From: Apium graveolens
Taxonomy: Eukaryota > Streptophyta > Magnoliopsida > Apiales > Apiaceae
Reading direction: 5' to 3'
Assembly (NCBI RefSeq): GCF_009905375.1
Contig: NC_133656.1
Location: 239,228,415-239,292,414 of the forward strand
DNA: 64,000 nucleotides
Shown: one piece after another, positions 30,029 through 41,898 of the stretch
Numbering within the stretch: the first letter of the stretch is position 1
How the letters are laid out: each line of letters opens with the position of its first letter
The notes under the pieces: generated by a model
The model's input: only the letters and a program-made list of their open reading frames with translations
What the model was told of the DNA's origin: nothing
The model's database searches: none
Position numbers and translations under genes: made by a program

Positions 30029-31048
30029 CCCCCCCTCTCTCTCTCCCTCCCCCTCTCTCTCTCCACCCTCCCTCCCGCTCTCTCTCTCTCGCTCCCTCCC
30101 TCTCTCTCTCTCCCCCTCTCTCTCTCTCCCTCCTGGTTAATATGATCTCGTCAATGCATGTGTATGGATAAAAATTGCTAAACAAGGACGAAACACACGT
30201 ACTAGCACAGGCATTTGCATGTTTTCTCCTTTTTTTCTTAACCTTTCAAGGATTTAAATTTGTACTATAAAAATAGAGTCAGTTCACACCATTATAAATT
30301 CGATCTCTTCCTGTCAAAACCGACCGTCAGTTCTGACTCGGTTTCTAATACTGATACATAAAATTTCGAGAGTCTATAATAATTCTCCCTCTGTCCCGTC
30401 ATTTTTTACAGTTTTTTTTGATGTACCATTCAATTTTTTATATTTTAAAACTTATTAAAAATAATCAATGGCTTCCACCACTTTCCCACCTTTTCACACT
30501 ATTTTTAGTCCACTATCTCCTTTTTATACATTAAATTTTAATGGGTCTCACCATTTCATCAACTTTTTTTTTCTCCTTTCACTACTTTATATATATTTCT
30601 TAACCTCCGTGCCCAAACCAAACATAAAGTACAAGTTTTCGAACTCAAAAATGTTCCGTCATGGTCCAAAAATTCATGTTATTGCAGGAAAGGAGGAGCT
30701 ATAAGTGGGAAGCTAGTACTTGAGCTACTGCCATTGATGGGAATAGTGTTTGGAGCGGTGGGAATGGGGATTCACACAGCATATCATCAACTAGTTCATT
30801 CTCCTGCAGTTAAAATCTCCAAAGAGAACAGATCTTCCTTGTGGGAATTGGACCGTCCCCAGCAGATCAGACATTCCGGTGATAAATTTGTCAACAGATC
30901 TTTTTTCCGAAAATTCGGCAAGATTCATCATCAGCCTGCAGCCTCTTCCGGCAGCTCTAGCTCTCAACGGAAACCTACTTATACTACTAGTAGTTACATA
31001 AGTACTGCTACTACGACAACTACTGATAAATTAGTTAATAAGATTTAG
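29685..31048 (+). CDS. Small one-membrane-span protein, gene 1 of a related pair (166 aa)
   Basis: Exons 29685-29702 (MVNKIM), 29817-29938 and 30688-31048, with GT-AG borders and consistent phases. The model was chosen because the neighbour at 32403 has the same layout: a tiny first exon, then an exon starting KYWRS. Exon 3 encodes a hydrophobic span (LVLELLPLMGIVFGAVGMG) followed by TAYHQLVHSPAVKISK, WELD, a basic RSFFRKFGK stretch and a Ser/Thr-rich tail. I recognise it as a small plant family but cannot name a function. A TATATATA run near 29606 may be the promoter. Intron 2 contains a large CT microsatellite and a MITE. The start could lie elsewhere, because exon 1 is very short. Confidence 0.65.
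29945..30133. repeat. (TC)n microsatellite at the intron 2 splice donor of gene 1
   Basis: About 80 bases of pure TC followed by about 105 bases of CT/CCCT-rich sequence. It begins six bases after the donor GTAATAAG-type site at 29939. The long plus and minus reading frames over it are repeat artefacts. Confidence 0.95.
30385..30627. mobile_element. Truncated Stowaway-type MITE in intron 2 of gene 1
   Basis: CTCCCTCTGTCCCGTCA start and internal similarity to 11924-12216 (TTCTTAACCTCCGTGCC and a CCACTATnTTT-type stretch). The right inverted end is missing. Confidence 0.6.
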
Positions 31049-31320
31049 AACTTTGGCTTTTCCATACCTGTAATCTATAACTTTTGGTATACACTAGTTA
31101 ATTTTTTTAGTATTTATTTTTGTAATTCTAAAATTTAATATGCAATCATGCTTGCAAGTGTTTTTTTATAATAATGTTGAGTAACGAGTTCATCTAAAAA
31201 TCATGTCATGCGTAATTATCCGCTGAAATGAAAATATAGTTTTTGATGAGAGATATGAATCGATATTATAACGATTATAAAGATAAAGAATGTGGACTTA
31301 TAAATATTAAGTAATAAATA

Positions 31321-31578
31321 TTCTCTTCATCCCTAAAAACGTTTTCTATTTGTGTTGGACACGTTTGCCAATACACACTTTTGATTATTAATATCTTTAA
31401 TTTCGTATTAGTATTAAATATAAAAATTTCATTGTATTAAAGTACTCATAAATACGAATCTAACAAAATCAATCATGACATATTTGATCTTATAGAATAA
31501 ACGTAAATTAATAGTTAACCGCTTACTATGAATAGTGTCAGAAGTCAAAAAAGGAGAAGTTTTATGAGACTGAGGGAG
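31321..31578. mobile_element. Stowaway MITE (AAAACG subfamily)
   Basis: TTCTCTTCATCCCTAAAAAC to GACTGAGGGAG, flanked by TA. It is closely related along its length to 62171-62433. No coding capacity. Confidence 0.7.
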
Positions 31579-31887
31579 TAAGATATATGTATCAGCACAT
31601 CAATCACTTTTAGTTTTGTGTACATCGCATCGATCAGTTTTATTTTCGCATTTTAATCGTGAGATATGATCAAGATAATATACAAAACAAAACTCATATC
31701 GGTCAGTTTTATTTTCATATTTTTAAGAATGTGAGTACATACAAAAATTAATTTTTTCATAAACCGAATTAGTCATACTTTACACCATAATTATTAACTA
31801 ATGATTAAATAGAAACACCTAAAACAGAAAATTTAGCTAAATTTTAATCAAAAAAAATTCAGTAATTGGCTACTTTAATTTGACAGG

Positions 31888-32080
31888 CTCTGTTATAGAA
31901 ATCGGCCGATTTTTCAAAAATCGCCGATAAATCGCTCAAAAATCGGTCAAAAATATTTGTCCGATTTGACCGATTCCCGATAAATCGCCGATAAATCATC
32001 CGATTTTATAAAAATCGTCCGATAAATCGTAAATCGGTACCTCAACCGAATAGTTCCGATTTCCGAAATCTGTAACACTG
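31888..32080. mobile_element. Short hAT-type MITE, self-complementary
   Basis: Ends CTCTGTTATAG and, reversed, CAGTGTTACAG. The flanking 8-bp sequences TTGACAGG (31880-31887) and TTTACAGG (32081-32088) match at 7 of 8. The interior repeats AAATCGGCCGATTT, CGATAAATCG and CCGATTT motifs on both strands, so it can fold along much of its length. Confidence 0.65.
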
Positions 32081-32402
32081 TTTACAGGTGTTAAATGTTA
32101 TCTCTACCATCTATTCTGCATCTGATACATCCACAGAAATCTCCCTCTATTTATATTCAGGTACCTGCAGGTAGCAACAGAAAACATAATTTTCGAAATT
32201 TCATACCAACACTTGTCATCTACTCAGTCTCTGTCGCCTATACAATTGCATGTAGAATAGTTCCTTCATTTTCGTTTCTGCATAACAGATATATAAATGT
32301 AGCTGTACCCTTTGGCTCTCCCACAAATTCATGCTTATTGTTGGTTAATTTTGAATTATACTTCTTACTTCACGTACAATTGTTAAAATTCTAGTTTTGA
32401 AT

Positions 32403-33511
32403 ATGGCTTCCACCTGGGCAGCGGTAAGTTCAGAATTGATTTTAATGGTGTTATAATTAGATAGATCGCAAAAATGTGTACATATTATGATAGCGTTATT
32501 CTGTTGAGAACTATTTAAATGTGAGAATTAGAAAGTGTAAAATTAATATTACTTTGCATCGTTTTCATATTTTCAACATTGTATTGTTGTGTCGTGTTCA
32601 ATATTACATATTTTTCATATTTTCAGTATTATGATATTTAACTGTAAAATAATATTGTTCTTGCTATTCTCACGAGTTTTTCATAAAAAGTGATATTTTA
32701 TTGTGACGTTAATAACATTTAGAACATTACAGAAATACTGGAGATCATTTTTCGGAATGAAGACTGTGATGGCCTCTGCCGATGCTACAAGGTACGCGTA
32801 AACTAACACCGAAACATTTAAAATTTGGAAAATGCTTGATATACAGAATTGTGTATAAAATTTTGTACATAATAACATGTGGTGGGTTTTAATTGGAATG
32901 GGTCATTTTTATTCACATCAACGAGCTCAATTAAAACATCCCACATCAGCCCGCAAGGGTTGGCTCAGTTGAGTTGATTAAAGAGGGGATAACTATTCTC
33001 TTGGTCACATGTTCGAAACCCACGAGAGGAGAATTTATGATTACGTCTCCTGAGTTAGAGCTTGTCGGTTCAATGCGGTGTAACTGCGTGTATCTCACAT
33101 CAATTGTCATGTCATTCTATATAAATTTTTATACACAATTCTGTACACCTAACATCACTCTCAAACTTCGGTAGCACATGCAATTACACTAACAACTGCA
33201 ACATTCTGTGTGACAGCAAAACTGGATTTAAAGGATACCAAATGGGCACACAAAATGTGAGCCTTGGAGTGGTAACATTAGGAATCTGCATCAGTGTAGG
33301 GGTGGGCATGAGCACAGCATTTCAGCATCTAGCACATTCTCCGGGGGTGAATTTGTCCAAAAAGAAAAGACTAAGTTTCCCGGAGCTTGATCTTTCCAGT
33401 GAAGTCATGGCATCAGCTGGTAAAAAGTATGGTATCTGCAAGAAACTGGGTCAGCTCAATTACAACTTTATTGGACAACAATCTAATGCAGCTTCGCCTA
33501 ATCCCTACCAG
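32403..33511 (+). CDS. Small one-membrane-span protein, gene 2 of the pair (at least 125 aa)
   Basis: Exons 32403-32423 (MASTWAA), 32733-32791 (KYWRSFFG, paralogous to gene 1 exon 2) and 33217-33511. Exon 3 has a hydrophobic span (SLGVVTLGICISVGVG) and MSTAFQHLAHSPGVNLSK, then FPELD, aligned with gene 1. The C-terminal part (KKYGICKKLGQ, NPYQ) differs. The 3' end is unclear. After CAG a GT donor may splice to a last exon near 34268 or 34314 (a conserved ATGTAG). Otherwise translation reads on to TGA at 33559 inside a MITE. Intron 2 carries a SINE. Function unknown. A pair 1.4 kb apart suggests tandem duplication. Confidence 0.65.
32941..33105 (+). mobile_element. tRNA-derived SINE in intron 2 of gene 2
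   Basis: Box-A-like GGTTGGCTCAGTTGAGTTG and box-B-like TGTTCGAAACCC at normal tRNA spacing, followed by a unique body ending GTGTAACTGCGTGT. It is too long and too badly paired to be a tRNA gene. Target duplication not clear. Confidence 0.6.
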
Positions 33512-33543
33512 GTAATAATCTGTCGCAACCTATCTTATATATA

Positions 33544-33760
33544 CTCCCTCCGTCCCTGATTGTTTGACACGTATTTTAAGACTATTATAAAATATAATTT
33601 CTATAATTTATTTTTATTTATTTAAAAAAAAATTAAATATTATATTTTTATTTTAAAAGAATATATTTAAGATTATTTAGGCAATTATGTTTTGCGTAAA
33701 CCTTAAAACGCGTACCGGTTCCCCGTCCACAATGTAAAGAATATAGGGGAACCGAGGGAG
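33544..33760. mobile_element. Stowaway MITE (unit 1)
   Basis: CTCCCTCCGTCCCTGATTG to GAACCGAGGGAG, TA on both sides. Its duplicated partner is 41402-41620. Confidence 0.8.
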
Positions 33761-34639
33761 TAATGATATTTGTACCGGGCAAGGGAGATATGTTTCAAGT
33801 AAATAATTTTTTTGCTTATAAGAGGAGGGTATCTCTCCGAATTTACTCCGTGTCCTTCAAAGTAAAAGTTTCTTTCAATACCTACGCTATATTATTTTGT
33901 AATAATTTTGGTACTAATTTGGTATCCTAGTATTACTCATAAGTCATAAATCAAACATCAATGTATAATTTATTTATTTTTTGCTAAATACAGTAAAACA
34001 TCGATAAATGAATATTTGCTTAACGAATTATCTCGATAAATGAATACTACTATTTTTTTTGGTCCCAACATAATAGAGACAATATAGTTTTGATTTGGAT
34101 AAATGAATATTCTCGATTAATGAATAAAATATTTTGATATCAAATATATTTATATATTTAAACCGTAAACATCAATGTGTAATTATACACGCCGACATCT
34201 TGTAAAAATCAAAACACATGTAAATATGATATATTAGTTTCTCCTTTTATAATTATTTTTTAAAATTAGCAGACTAAGCTGATTTTTTTTATTTATTGCC
34301 TGCATGAATGAAGATGTAGAGAAGTGGAAGCTTAAAATTGAGCAACCCCAAGCCCCGAGCTCCTGCAACTGCATGCTAACCCGTTAATGATTTTCTTCAT
34401 TTGTATATATATTTATTATTTTACTTTCAACTCTGTTTAATAAATGTTTGTATGTAATTAAATAATAGCAATTAAGTAACTGAGAGGCCGCCAGTTGCCT
34501 TTTTCTTGTAAATAAGTGGTGTATTTTTTTGGCTAATTTTGGTTTGTTTTGATTTATTTAAATAAATGAAAGTAGTATACATTCAAAATAAAAGTAACAT
34601 GCATGACTCATTATTTATTTTGAAAGTACAGAGTTAAGC

Positions 34640-36340
34640 ACAAATTTACGATTAAAAGGAAGAAACTATCGTCGATTGAAATGAAAATAAAGATATCGAT
34701 GTAAATTTACGCCTAAAAGGAAGAAACTATCGTCGATTACAACGGAGATTACAAATAACGTCGCAATTTTAATATTTTATTAATAAAAACGGGTGTCCAA
34801 CAATTTATGGAAAAATCAACTTGAAACTAACAACTTCGTTACAACTTCTGACATATTTGTCTTTCCATTGTAAGATGGTTAAAATTTTGGTATGGTCGAA
34901 TATGATTTTGTGATAAAATTTATGTAAATTATGGTAACTTTTATATTTAGATTCGTTTAAGTACGAACATGTGGATTAATTTTTATTATATACAGAATTT
35001 CATATTCAATTTAGGTGTTGGATTGCGTTACGACTATATATAGATTGTGAGTTTTAATTTAGAAGTAAAAAATGGCTAGAATCAAAAAAAGCAGCGCGAT
35101 AATACCTCTAGATAAATAAATTTATGACATAATTATGATTTTACTTATGATAATTAATTATTGTTAATTTCGGGTTACTAGTCGAATTATGGGTAACTTA
35201 AGACAAAATTTTAGCTTACTTATGACGGATTTTCGGATACTTATGATATTATTCATCATTTTTTTAAAATAATGAAATTTTTGCAATTAATGGTTGGCTT
35301 GTGGGTCCAAGACAATGTGCCCGTTTGGGAAATATTAAAATAAGTAACTTATGACTTAAAATGATTAAGTGCGAAATAAGTGATAAGTTGATAAATACTT
35401 ATAAGTTCTATAAGTGTTTGGATAAATTTACTTATAAGTCAGAATTTTTTTTTACTTAAATGAATTAAAACAAATAATTATTAAATATAATTATCTTAGT
35501 TCATGAATCTTAAATTAGAAAATATTTAAAAATTTATATTTTAAAATCAAAATTTTAGAAAAAAGTGAAAAAATGAAAATAAGTTGGAAAAAAGTACGTC
35601 ACTGCCAACTTTCAACTTATCAGCTTATAAGTTGTAAATTCAGCTTATAAGTTGGGTCGACAAACACTCGTCGATAAGTTGTTAAGGGCTTATAAGCCAT
35701 AAGTGGCTTATAAGTAGCATGCCAAACAGGCCCAATAACTTAGGACATATAATTATTTTAAATTAGAAACAAATTACTGTCGAAAGTATAACTATCATTA
35801 CATTTCAGATGGTCCCTTTCGATTTTTGGGCTCAATGGTTGGACCATGCAAACTAGAAAGACTTTTTCTTGGATAAAGGAACAAATTATTCGATCCATTT
35901 CCGTATCGCTCATGATATATATCATAACCCGGCCATCCATTTCAAGTGCATATCCCATTTTTGCACATCAGGGTTATGAAAATCCGCGAGAAGCGACAGA
36001 AATTACAATGATATTTAACTTGTGACAATTTTATTAAGAACTCAAATCCAAAGCAATAACGTTTTTAATTGAATTGAGAACAAACTCCCTATTCAAACTA
36101 CGACCTAACAAATAATATGACTCCCTTGTAAATTGATGTAAATTGATGGACAACCTTATTAGCATATCGCTTGACAAAAACAAGCTAATTTTGTTTAAAC
36201 TTCACAACATCTCACGACAATCCTCGATGATCAATCCGAGATAAGATCTCATAGGGACATGACTTCTCATCGCCTGCACCATGGATTAGCAATCAGATTC
36301 CACAACTGCATCATGCCATCCTCGAGCATCCACTCAGCTT
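34640..36340. other. Spacer without intact genes
   Basis: AT-rich sequence between the two core copies of unit 1. A ~45-bp motif with AAAAGGAAGAAACTATCGTCG is tandemly repeated at 34640-34740. A putative MITE is at 35317-35733 (left CCCGTTTGGGA, right TGCCAAACAGG) with many CTTATAAG palindromes. A minus-strand reading frame at 35758-35958 has no recognisable content. Confidence 0.6.
36125..36330 (-). pseudogene. LINE RNase H fragment
   Basis: On the minus strand WHDAVVESDC (near 36300) followed by SYLGLIIEDCRE and KISLF-type blocks reads like the RNase H end of plant L1-type ORF2. There is at least one stop. No other LINE part is adjacent. Confidence 0.55.
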
Positions 36341-37051
36341 AGAAATTTCTTTCATTACCTATGCTATATATTTACTCTGTACCCTTCAAACTACAAATTT
36401 CTTTAATTACCTATGCTATATTATTTTATAATAATTTTGGTACTAATTTGATATTTTAGTATTACTCATAAGTCATAAATCAAACATTAATGTATAATTT
36501 ATTTATTTTTCGCTAAATACAGTAAAACATCGATAAATGAATATTTGGTAAACGAATTATCTCGATAAATGAATACTACTATTTTTTTGGTCTCAACATA
36601 ATAGAGACAATATAGTTTTGATTTGGATAAATGAATAATCTCGATTAACGAATAAAATATTTTGATTTTAAATATATTTATTTACTTAAACCATAAACAT
36701 CAATGTATAATTATATACGCTGACATCTTGTAAAATTCAAAACACATGTGAATATATTAGTTTCTCCTTTTATTATTCTTTTTTAAATTTAGCAGACTCT
36801 AGCTGATTTTTTTAATTTGTTATGTGCATGGATGAAGATGTAGAGAAGCTGAAGCTTAAAATTGAGCGACGCCGAGCTCGAGCCATTAATTATCTACTTC
36901 ATTTGTATATATATTTATTATTTCATTTTCAAGTTTTATTTCATTTGCAATAAAAGTTTTTATGTAATTAAATAATAGTAATTAAGTAACTGAATGGCCG
37001 CCATTTGCCTTTTTCCTGTAAATAAGTGGTGTATTGTTTTTGGCTAATTAT

Positions 37052-39583
37052 CCCTACCAGAAAAACGGCCTTTTTCTACCAAGCAAATTAAACCAGAAAA
37101 ACTTGGTAGGAAATGGTAGAGCATTTCCTACCAACCCGTAAACTGGTAGGAATTGCTCTAGGTGGGCCCAGATTTTGTACACGCAAGTACAAAAACCTAC
37201 CAATATTGATGGGAAACTCAAAACTTATCAATGTTGGTAGGTTTTGACCAAAATTTGATACCGAATTGGTCCCATCAACCACGTCATCAGCCCTCACTTA
37301 TTTTATTGTTTAAACTTTTTTATGAAAAAAGAAATAATATCTTCAATCTAAGACCATTTCCTACCAAGTTTGGTGGGAAAGTGTTTCCTACCAAGATTGG
37401 TAGGTTTTGGTAGAGTCTTATTGTGAAAATAACCCCACCGACCACATCAGCAGGCCACATATTATTAAGAACATATAACATTTTTTTGAAGTATAAAAAA
37501 ATATTAATAATTCAGGTCATTTCCTACCAATATTGGTAGGAAAAAGACATCTGGCCGTGAAAAGCATTTCCTACCATATTTGGTAGGAAAAGGCCTGGAA
37601 TTATTAATATTTTAAAAATGGACCCACCGCCTTTTTAGTTTTGTTTTGGGTGGTGTTAATAGAATGAAGATAAGATGAAAATTTAGAAAGAAGAAGAGAA
37701 AGATAAGAAAGAAGAAGAGAAAGATAAGAAAGAAGAAGAAGAAGAAGAAGAAGAAGAAGAAGGAGAAAAAGGAGAAGTTTGTTTTTTCTTCAAGAATCAC
37801 TTTCATTGTAAAGATATAATTTGATCTCATTGTTCTTTATTTCAATATTGTAAGTTTTTTTTGTTCTATGTTAGTTAGGATGATATTGTGTATGATTTGT
37901 ATGTATAATTTGTATATGCTTTATAATTGAAGAGAAAAAATGTGAAGTTAAATTGAAATGGTGTTTGTTATTATTGTAGATGGTGAGAAAGATGTTATAA
38001 TTTGTATGTTAATAATTTATATATGCTTGAAATGTTAACAATTCCAAAAAGTGAAGTTAAATTGAAATGTAGTTTTGTTGATATTGTAGATGTCAAATGT
38101 AAACCGTGGTTGGATGTCACGTCGTATGAAAAGTGATCGCATTACATTAACGGATGAGTATAAAAATGGTGTGGAAGAATTTTTAGATTCGGCAAAAAGG
38201 TTTGGGTTGACAAAAGATAAGACGTTGTGTCCTTGTAAGAATTGTGGGAATAGTCATTGGGAAAATTTAGATACCATAAAGTTTCACTTGTATGCTTCCG
38301 GATTTTTTGAATCATATACCGTGTGGACTTTACATGGTGAGAAAGAGCCAACAACGGAGTCTCGACGGACACGTCATCGTAAACGACGTGCACCACCAAT
38401 TGTGGAACCACCGGTGGACATGTTAGGGTTGTTACGAGATAGTTCCGGGCAAGATTTTTATAGCTTCAATGATATGAGGGGTAGTAATAGTAGTAGTATG
38501 AATGATGCCGAAGAATCTCCAAATTTTGATGCTTCTCGATTTTACACCGATGCCAATGAGTCGGGAGCTCCTATTTATCCCGGTAACAAAAATTATACAA
38601 AACTCTCTTTCACTACAAGATTGTTACATTTCAAAGACGTATCTCGTTGTAGTGAGAAATCATTTAATTTACTACTTGATATTATTGGGGAAGTGTTGCC
38701 ATAAACTACTGGTTTCTTATTATGCAATGAAGAAAATGGTAAAAAAAATTGAAGTTGGGATATGAAAAAATTGATGTGTGTGCAAATAATTGTATGTTAT
38801 TTTATAATAACGACGAATGGTGAATTTCTGAAGTAGGGATATAGTTGCCGGAAACTTAGCTTTTGTTTTTAATTATGGATGGTTGGTCAATCCTTAGTGT
38901 CCGGTAACTATGTCCGGAAATGATACAATTGTTCGAATTATGAATTGATCATGTACTGAATTCTATTTTGTGCTTGTTGATTATGTATTTGTATGTTGGT
39001 TACTGGTGTTTTGGTTTGTGTTTGGCTTTAGTTTATGGCAATGACCAGAAACAAATAATTTTTTTTGGCAAATAAATAATAAAATCCTACCAAATATAAC
39101 CTACCAGAATTCCCATTACAAACCCAGAATGGTAGGTTTTGGTTCTTGCATAAACTAAGATATATAGTAGGAAAAAGTTGGTAGGAAATGTTGATCAATC
39201 AAAGCCTACTAACGTTGGTAGGAAAAAATGACACAAAACCTACCAATTCTGGTAGGAAAAGGGCTTGACTTTGTCAAAGGGACGTGCCACGTGGCATGCC
39301 ACGTATCTGGGCCCCACAATCCAAATCATCAACAAGGGTCCATATTTGAGTGACGTGACAGGTGACGTGGCAGGTGATGTGGCGTACTATGTGGCACACC
39401 ACATAGACTGACACTTGGCAAATGGGGGTCAATTGAAATACAAGCATCAATTCCTACCACAAAGCAATTCCGACTGGAGCAACTCCCACCAAGCCTTTTG
39501 GTACGAATTGCCCCCTTTTCCTACCAGAAATAGACCATTTCCTACCAAAATGCTGGTAGGAAATAGCCATTTTTCTTGTAGTG
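37052..39583 (+). mobile_element. CACTA (En/Spm-type) element
   Basis: The right end is, reversed, CACTACAAGAAAAATGGC. The left end is the decayed CCCTACCAGAAAAACGGC. The target duplication is TAT (37049-37051 and 39584-39586). The uninterrupted site GGCTAATTATAAATGG occurs in the tandem partner near 42994. Both flanks carry many subterminal TTCCTACCAA and TTGGTAGGAA motifs in both directions, the kind of repeats a CACTA transposase binds. Inside is a truncated transposase gene. Confidence 0.9.
38090..38830 (+). pseudogene. Truncated CACTA transposase (transposase-associated domain)
   Basis: ATG 38090 opens 204 codons ending at TAA 38704. The first 90 residues match the transposase-associated domain: GWMSRRM, then YKNGVEEFLDSA, LCPCKNCGNS, HLYASGFFESY and WTLHGE, with the CxxC pair and following Cys/His. 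After the stop, homologous sequence continues in shifted frames (KMVKKIEVGYEKIDVC, NNCMLFYN) to about 38830 and then stops. The DDE catalytic core is absent, so this copy cannot transpose itself. GAAGAA-rich sequence precedes it at 37685-37765. Confidence 0.8.
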
Positions 39584-39703
39584 TATAAATAGTGAATTTT
39601 GGTTTGTTTTGATTTATTTAAATAATTAAAAGTGGTATATATTCAAAATGAAATTCATGCATGACTCATTATTAATGAAAAAAAAATAAAAGTTAGGCGC
39701 ATA

Positions 39704-40171
39704 TTTATACTATACTATTATAAGAAGAACACCCTCTATTTGGTAGTTGTTCGGTATAGTTGTTTGATACGGTAAATATCAACCGTTAGATCTAAAGACA
39801 GATAGATGAGAACCATTGGATGTAATAATCAAATAATATTATATTAATATTTAAGCTGCTCTCATAGGTTCAGGGTTCAAATCCCGTCAACAGCGTATTA
39901 TATTTAAATTTTTATATTTTTTATTTTTAACAATTTTTACATGTTCAAGGTTCGAGTCCCGTGAACAACATATTATATATTATATTACTTATTTTCAGTC
40001 AAGTCTCAAATTATCATAAAATGTATATTATTATAACTTATTATGTTCTTCAATTTATTTTTCAACTATTAAAATCTATACTTATATATTAATAATTTTA
40101 CAATAAAATATATTATTCAAAATTATTCGAGTGTTGAAAACAATTCGTGCATATCACAGGTTATAGGCCGG
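39704..40171 (+). mobile_element. Helitron, degenerate (unit 1)
   Basis: Partner of 43116-43587. Start TTTATACTATACTATTATAA (TC decayed to TT), 3' hairpin GTGCATATCAC then TTATAGGCCGG. Interior has GGTTCAAATCCCG and GGTTCGAGTCCCG boxes. Confidence 0.6.
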
Positions 40172-40226
40172 TACCTAATGAAATGAAGAATTGGACATCA
40201 CGAATACCGATACACGCAAGAATATA

Positions 40227-40461
40227 CTCCCTCCATCCCCTCAATTCTTTACATCGATCTACACGCATTTTAATACTTTTATTAGATGTAGTTGTATAAC
40301 TTTTTTTAATTTTTTTTTTCTAAACAAAAATATAATGTACAAATTTTTATATAAAAAAAGAAATTTTTAAAAATGAATTACGGAGCTGTATTTTATAGTT
40401 ATCTTAAAATACGTATCAAATATATGAAAGAAAATGTAAAGAGATTAAGGGACGAAGGTGG
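40227..40461. mobile_element. Stowaway MITE (unit 1)
   Basis: CTCCCTCCATCCCCTCAATT to GGGACGAAGGTGG between TA dinucleotides. Partner of 43643-43872. Confidence 0.75.
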
Positions 40462-40529
40462 TAAATGTTATTGTATATTCACACTGTTGTGGGAGATGAT
40501 TATATTGTCTATAAATAGGACGTCTCAGC

Positions 40530-41004
40530 TAGGGGTGTAATCGAGCCGAGCCGAGCCGAAACTGTCAGGCTCGGCTCGAGCTCGATTAAAATAGTTCGGG
40601 CTCGAGCTCGACCGAGCCAATAATTTCAAGTTTGAAGCTTGGCTCGTAAAATATTCGGTAGGCTCGAGTTCGGCTCGAAAACTCGAATTAATTCACTAAG
40701 TATTAACAAAAATTCGAAATATGATCGGTTCGACTCGAGTTCGGCTCGATAAAAATAAATAATATATAAAAAATATTAAATATTTACATAAAAATATATT
40801 TATAATAAAAGAAATTAAAAATAATAGAGACTCGATAAGACTCGCGAACCTTACGAGCCGAATAATTTGAAGCTCGAGCTCGGCTCGGTTAAAAATTAGA
40901 AAAGTTCGAGCTCGAGCTCGGCTCAATTATTTTCGGGCCGAATTCAAATTTTTTACAAGCCGAGTTCGAGTAGCTCACGAACAGTTTGGTTAGTTTACAC
41001 CCTA
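40530..41004. mobile_element. Non-autonomous hAT element with GGCTCGAGCTCG-rich ends
   Basis: TAGGGGTGTAAT on the left and, reversed, TAGGGTGTAAAC on the right. The 8-bp duplication GTCTCAGC/GTCTCCGC lies at 40522-40529 and 41005-41012. The tandem partner at 43915-43924 has the empty site TTGTCTCAGCTAGCATC, which confirms the insertion. Long subterminal runs of GGCTCGAGCTCGG-type motifs in both directions. Confidence 0.85.
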
Positions 41005-41282
41005 GTCTCCGCTAGCATCTAGCCTCTGGCATGTACAACAACTCTCTCTCATTAAGAATAAAAATATTGACCCTATTGTTGTTTTCTTTTGCTATTATAT
41101 CTTCTTAATATTACCACAAGTCCTTAAATTATTAGTATCAGTGGGTACGTAAATTTATAACAAAAATTAGTTTCATACAATGAGAAAAACTTTTAAGTAA
41201 AAGTTAGTTTCATCAAAAGCCGTCACTATTGGTAATATTGACCAATTAGGTTAGGTACTGCACCAGCAGTATTAATGTGGGT

Positions 41283-41373
41283 AAAAAGTATGGTATTGCA
41301 AGAAACTGGGTCAGCTCAATTACAACTTTATTGGACAACAATCTAATGCAGCTTCGCCTAATCCCTACCAGGT
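41283..41373 (+). pseudogene. Duplicated 3' end of gene 2 exon 3
   Basis: Same sequence as 33421-33511 down to the CAG/GT border, but one base is missing in GGTATTGCAAG (GGTATCTGCAAG in the gene), which shifts the frame. No start or membrane segment is attached. Confidence 0.8.
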
Positions 41374-41401
41374 AATAATCTGTAGCAACCTATCTTATAT
41401 A

Positions 41402-41620
41402 CTCCCTCCGTCCCTCGATTGTTTGACACGTATTTTAAGACTATTATAAAATATAATTTTATAATTTATTTTTAATTTTTTTTTTATAAAAAATTGAATA
41501 TTATATCTTTATTTAAAAAAATATATTTAAAATTATTTAGGCAAGCATGTTTTGCGGAAAGTCAGAAACCTTAAAACGCGTTCCGGTTCCCGGTCCACAA
41601 TGTAAATAATACTTAGGGAG
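41402..41620. mobile_element. Stowaway MITE (unit 2)
   Basis: CTCCCTCCGTCCCTCGATTG to ACTTAGGGAG, TA flanks. Duplicate of 33544-33760. Confidence 0.8.
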
Positions 41621-41898
41621 TAATGATATTTGGATACATAAATTAACATTTATATAGTACCGGGGCAAGGGAGACATGTTTCAAGTAAATAAATTTTTTA
41701 ATCTTAAGAGAAGGTGTCTTTCCGAATTTACTCCAGTGCCCTTCAAAATAAAAGTTTCTTTCATTACCTACGCTATATTATTTTATAATAATTTTGGTAC
41801 TAATTTGGTATCCTAGTATTACTCATAAGTCATAAATCAAACATCAATGTATAATTTATTTATTTTTTACTAAATACAATATAACATCGATAAATGAA

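Larger units (their letters stand above)
33420..41280. repeat. Unit 1 of a partial tandem duplication (3' half of gene 2 and downstream)
   Basis: The segment from TAAAAAGTATGG in gene 2 exon 3 to CAGTATTAATGTGG recurs at 41283-44474. The junction at 41280/41283 joins the end of one unit to the start of the next. Unit 1 is longer because it contains an internal second copy of its core (33.9-34.6 kb again at 36.4-39.7 kb), a CACTA element, a hAT element and a spacer of about 1.7 kb. Confidence 0.85.

Noticed and set aside
29857..30185. Long plus and minus frames of Ser-Leu or Arg-Glu repeats
   Set aside because: Pure translation of the TC microsatellite.
30468..30704. 78-codon frame upstream of gene 1 exon 3
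   Set aside because: It lies in a truncated MITE within the intron, with no protein similarity.
35758..35958. Minus-strand 66-codon frame
   Set aside because: No recognisable domain, no homologue in the duplicated cores, and AT-rich spacer context.
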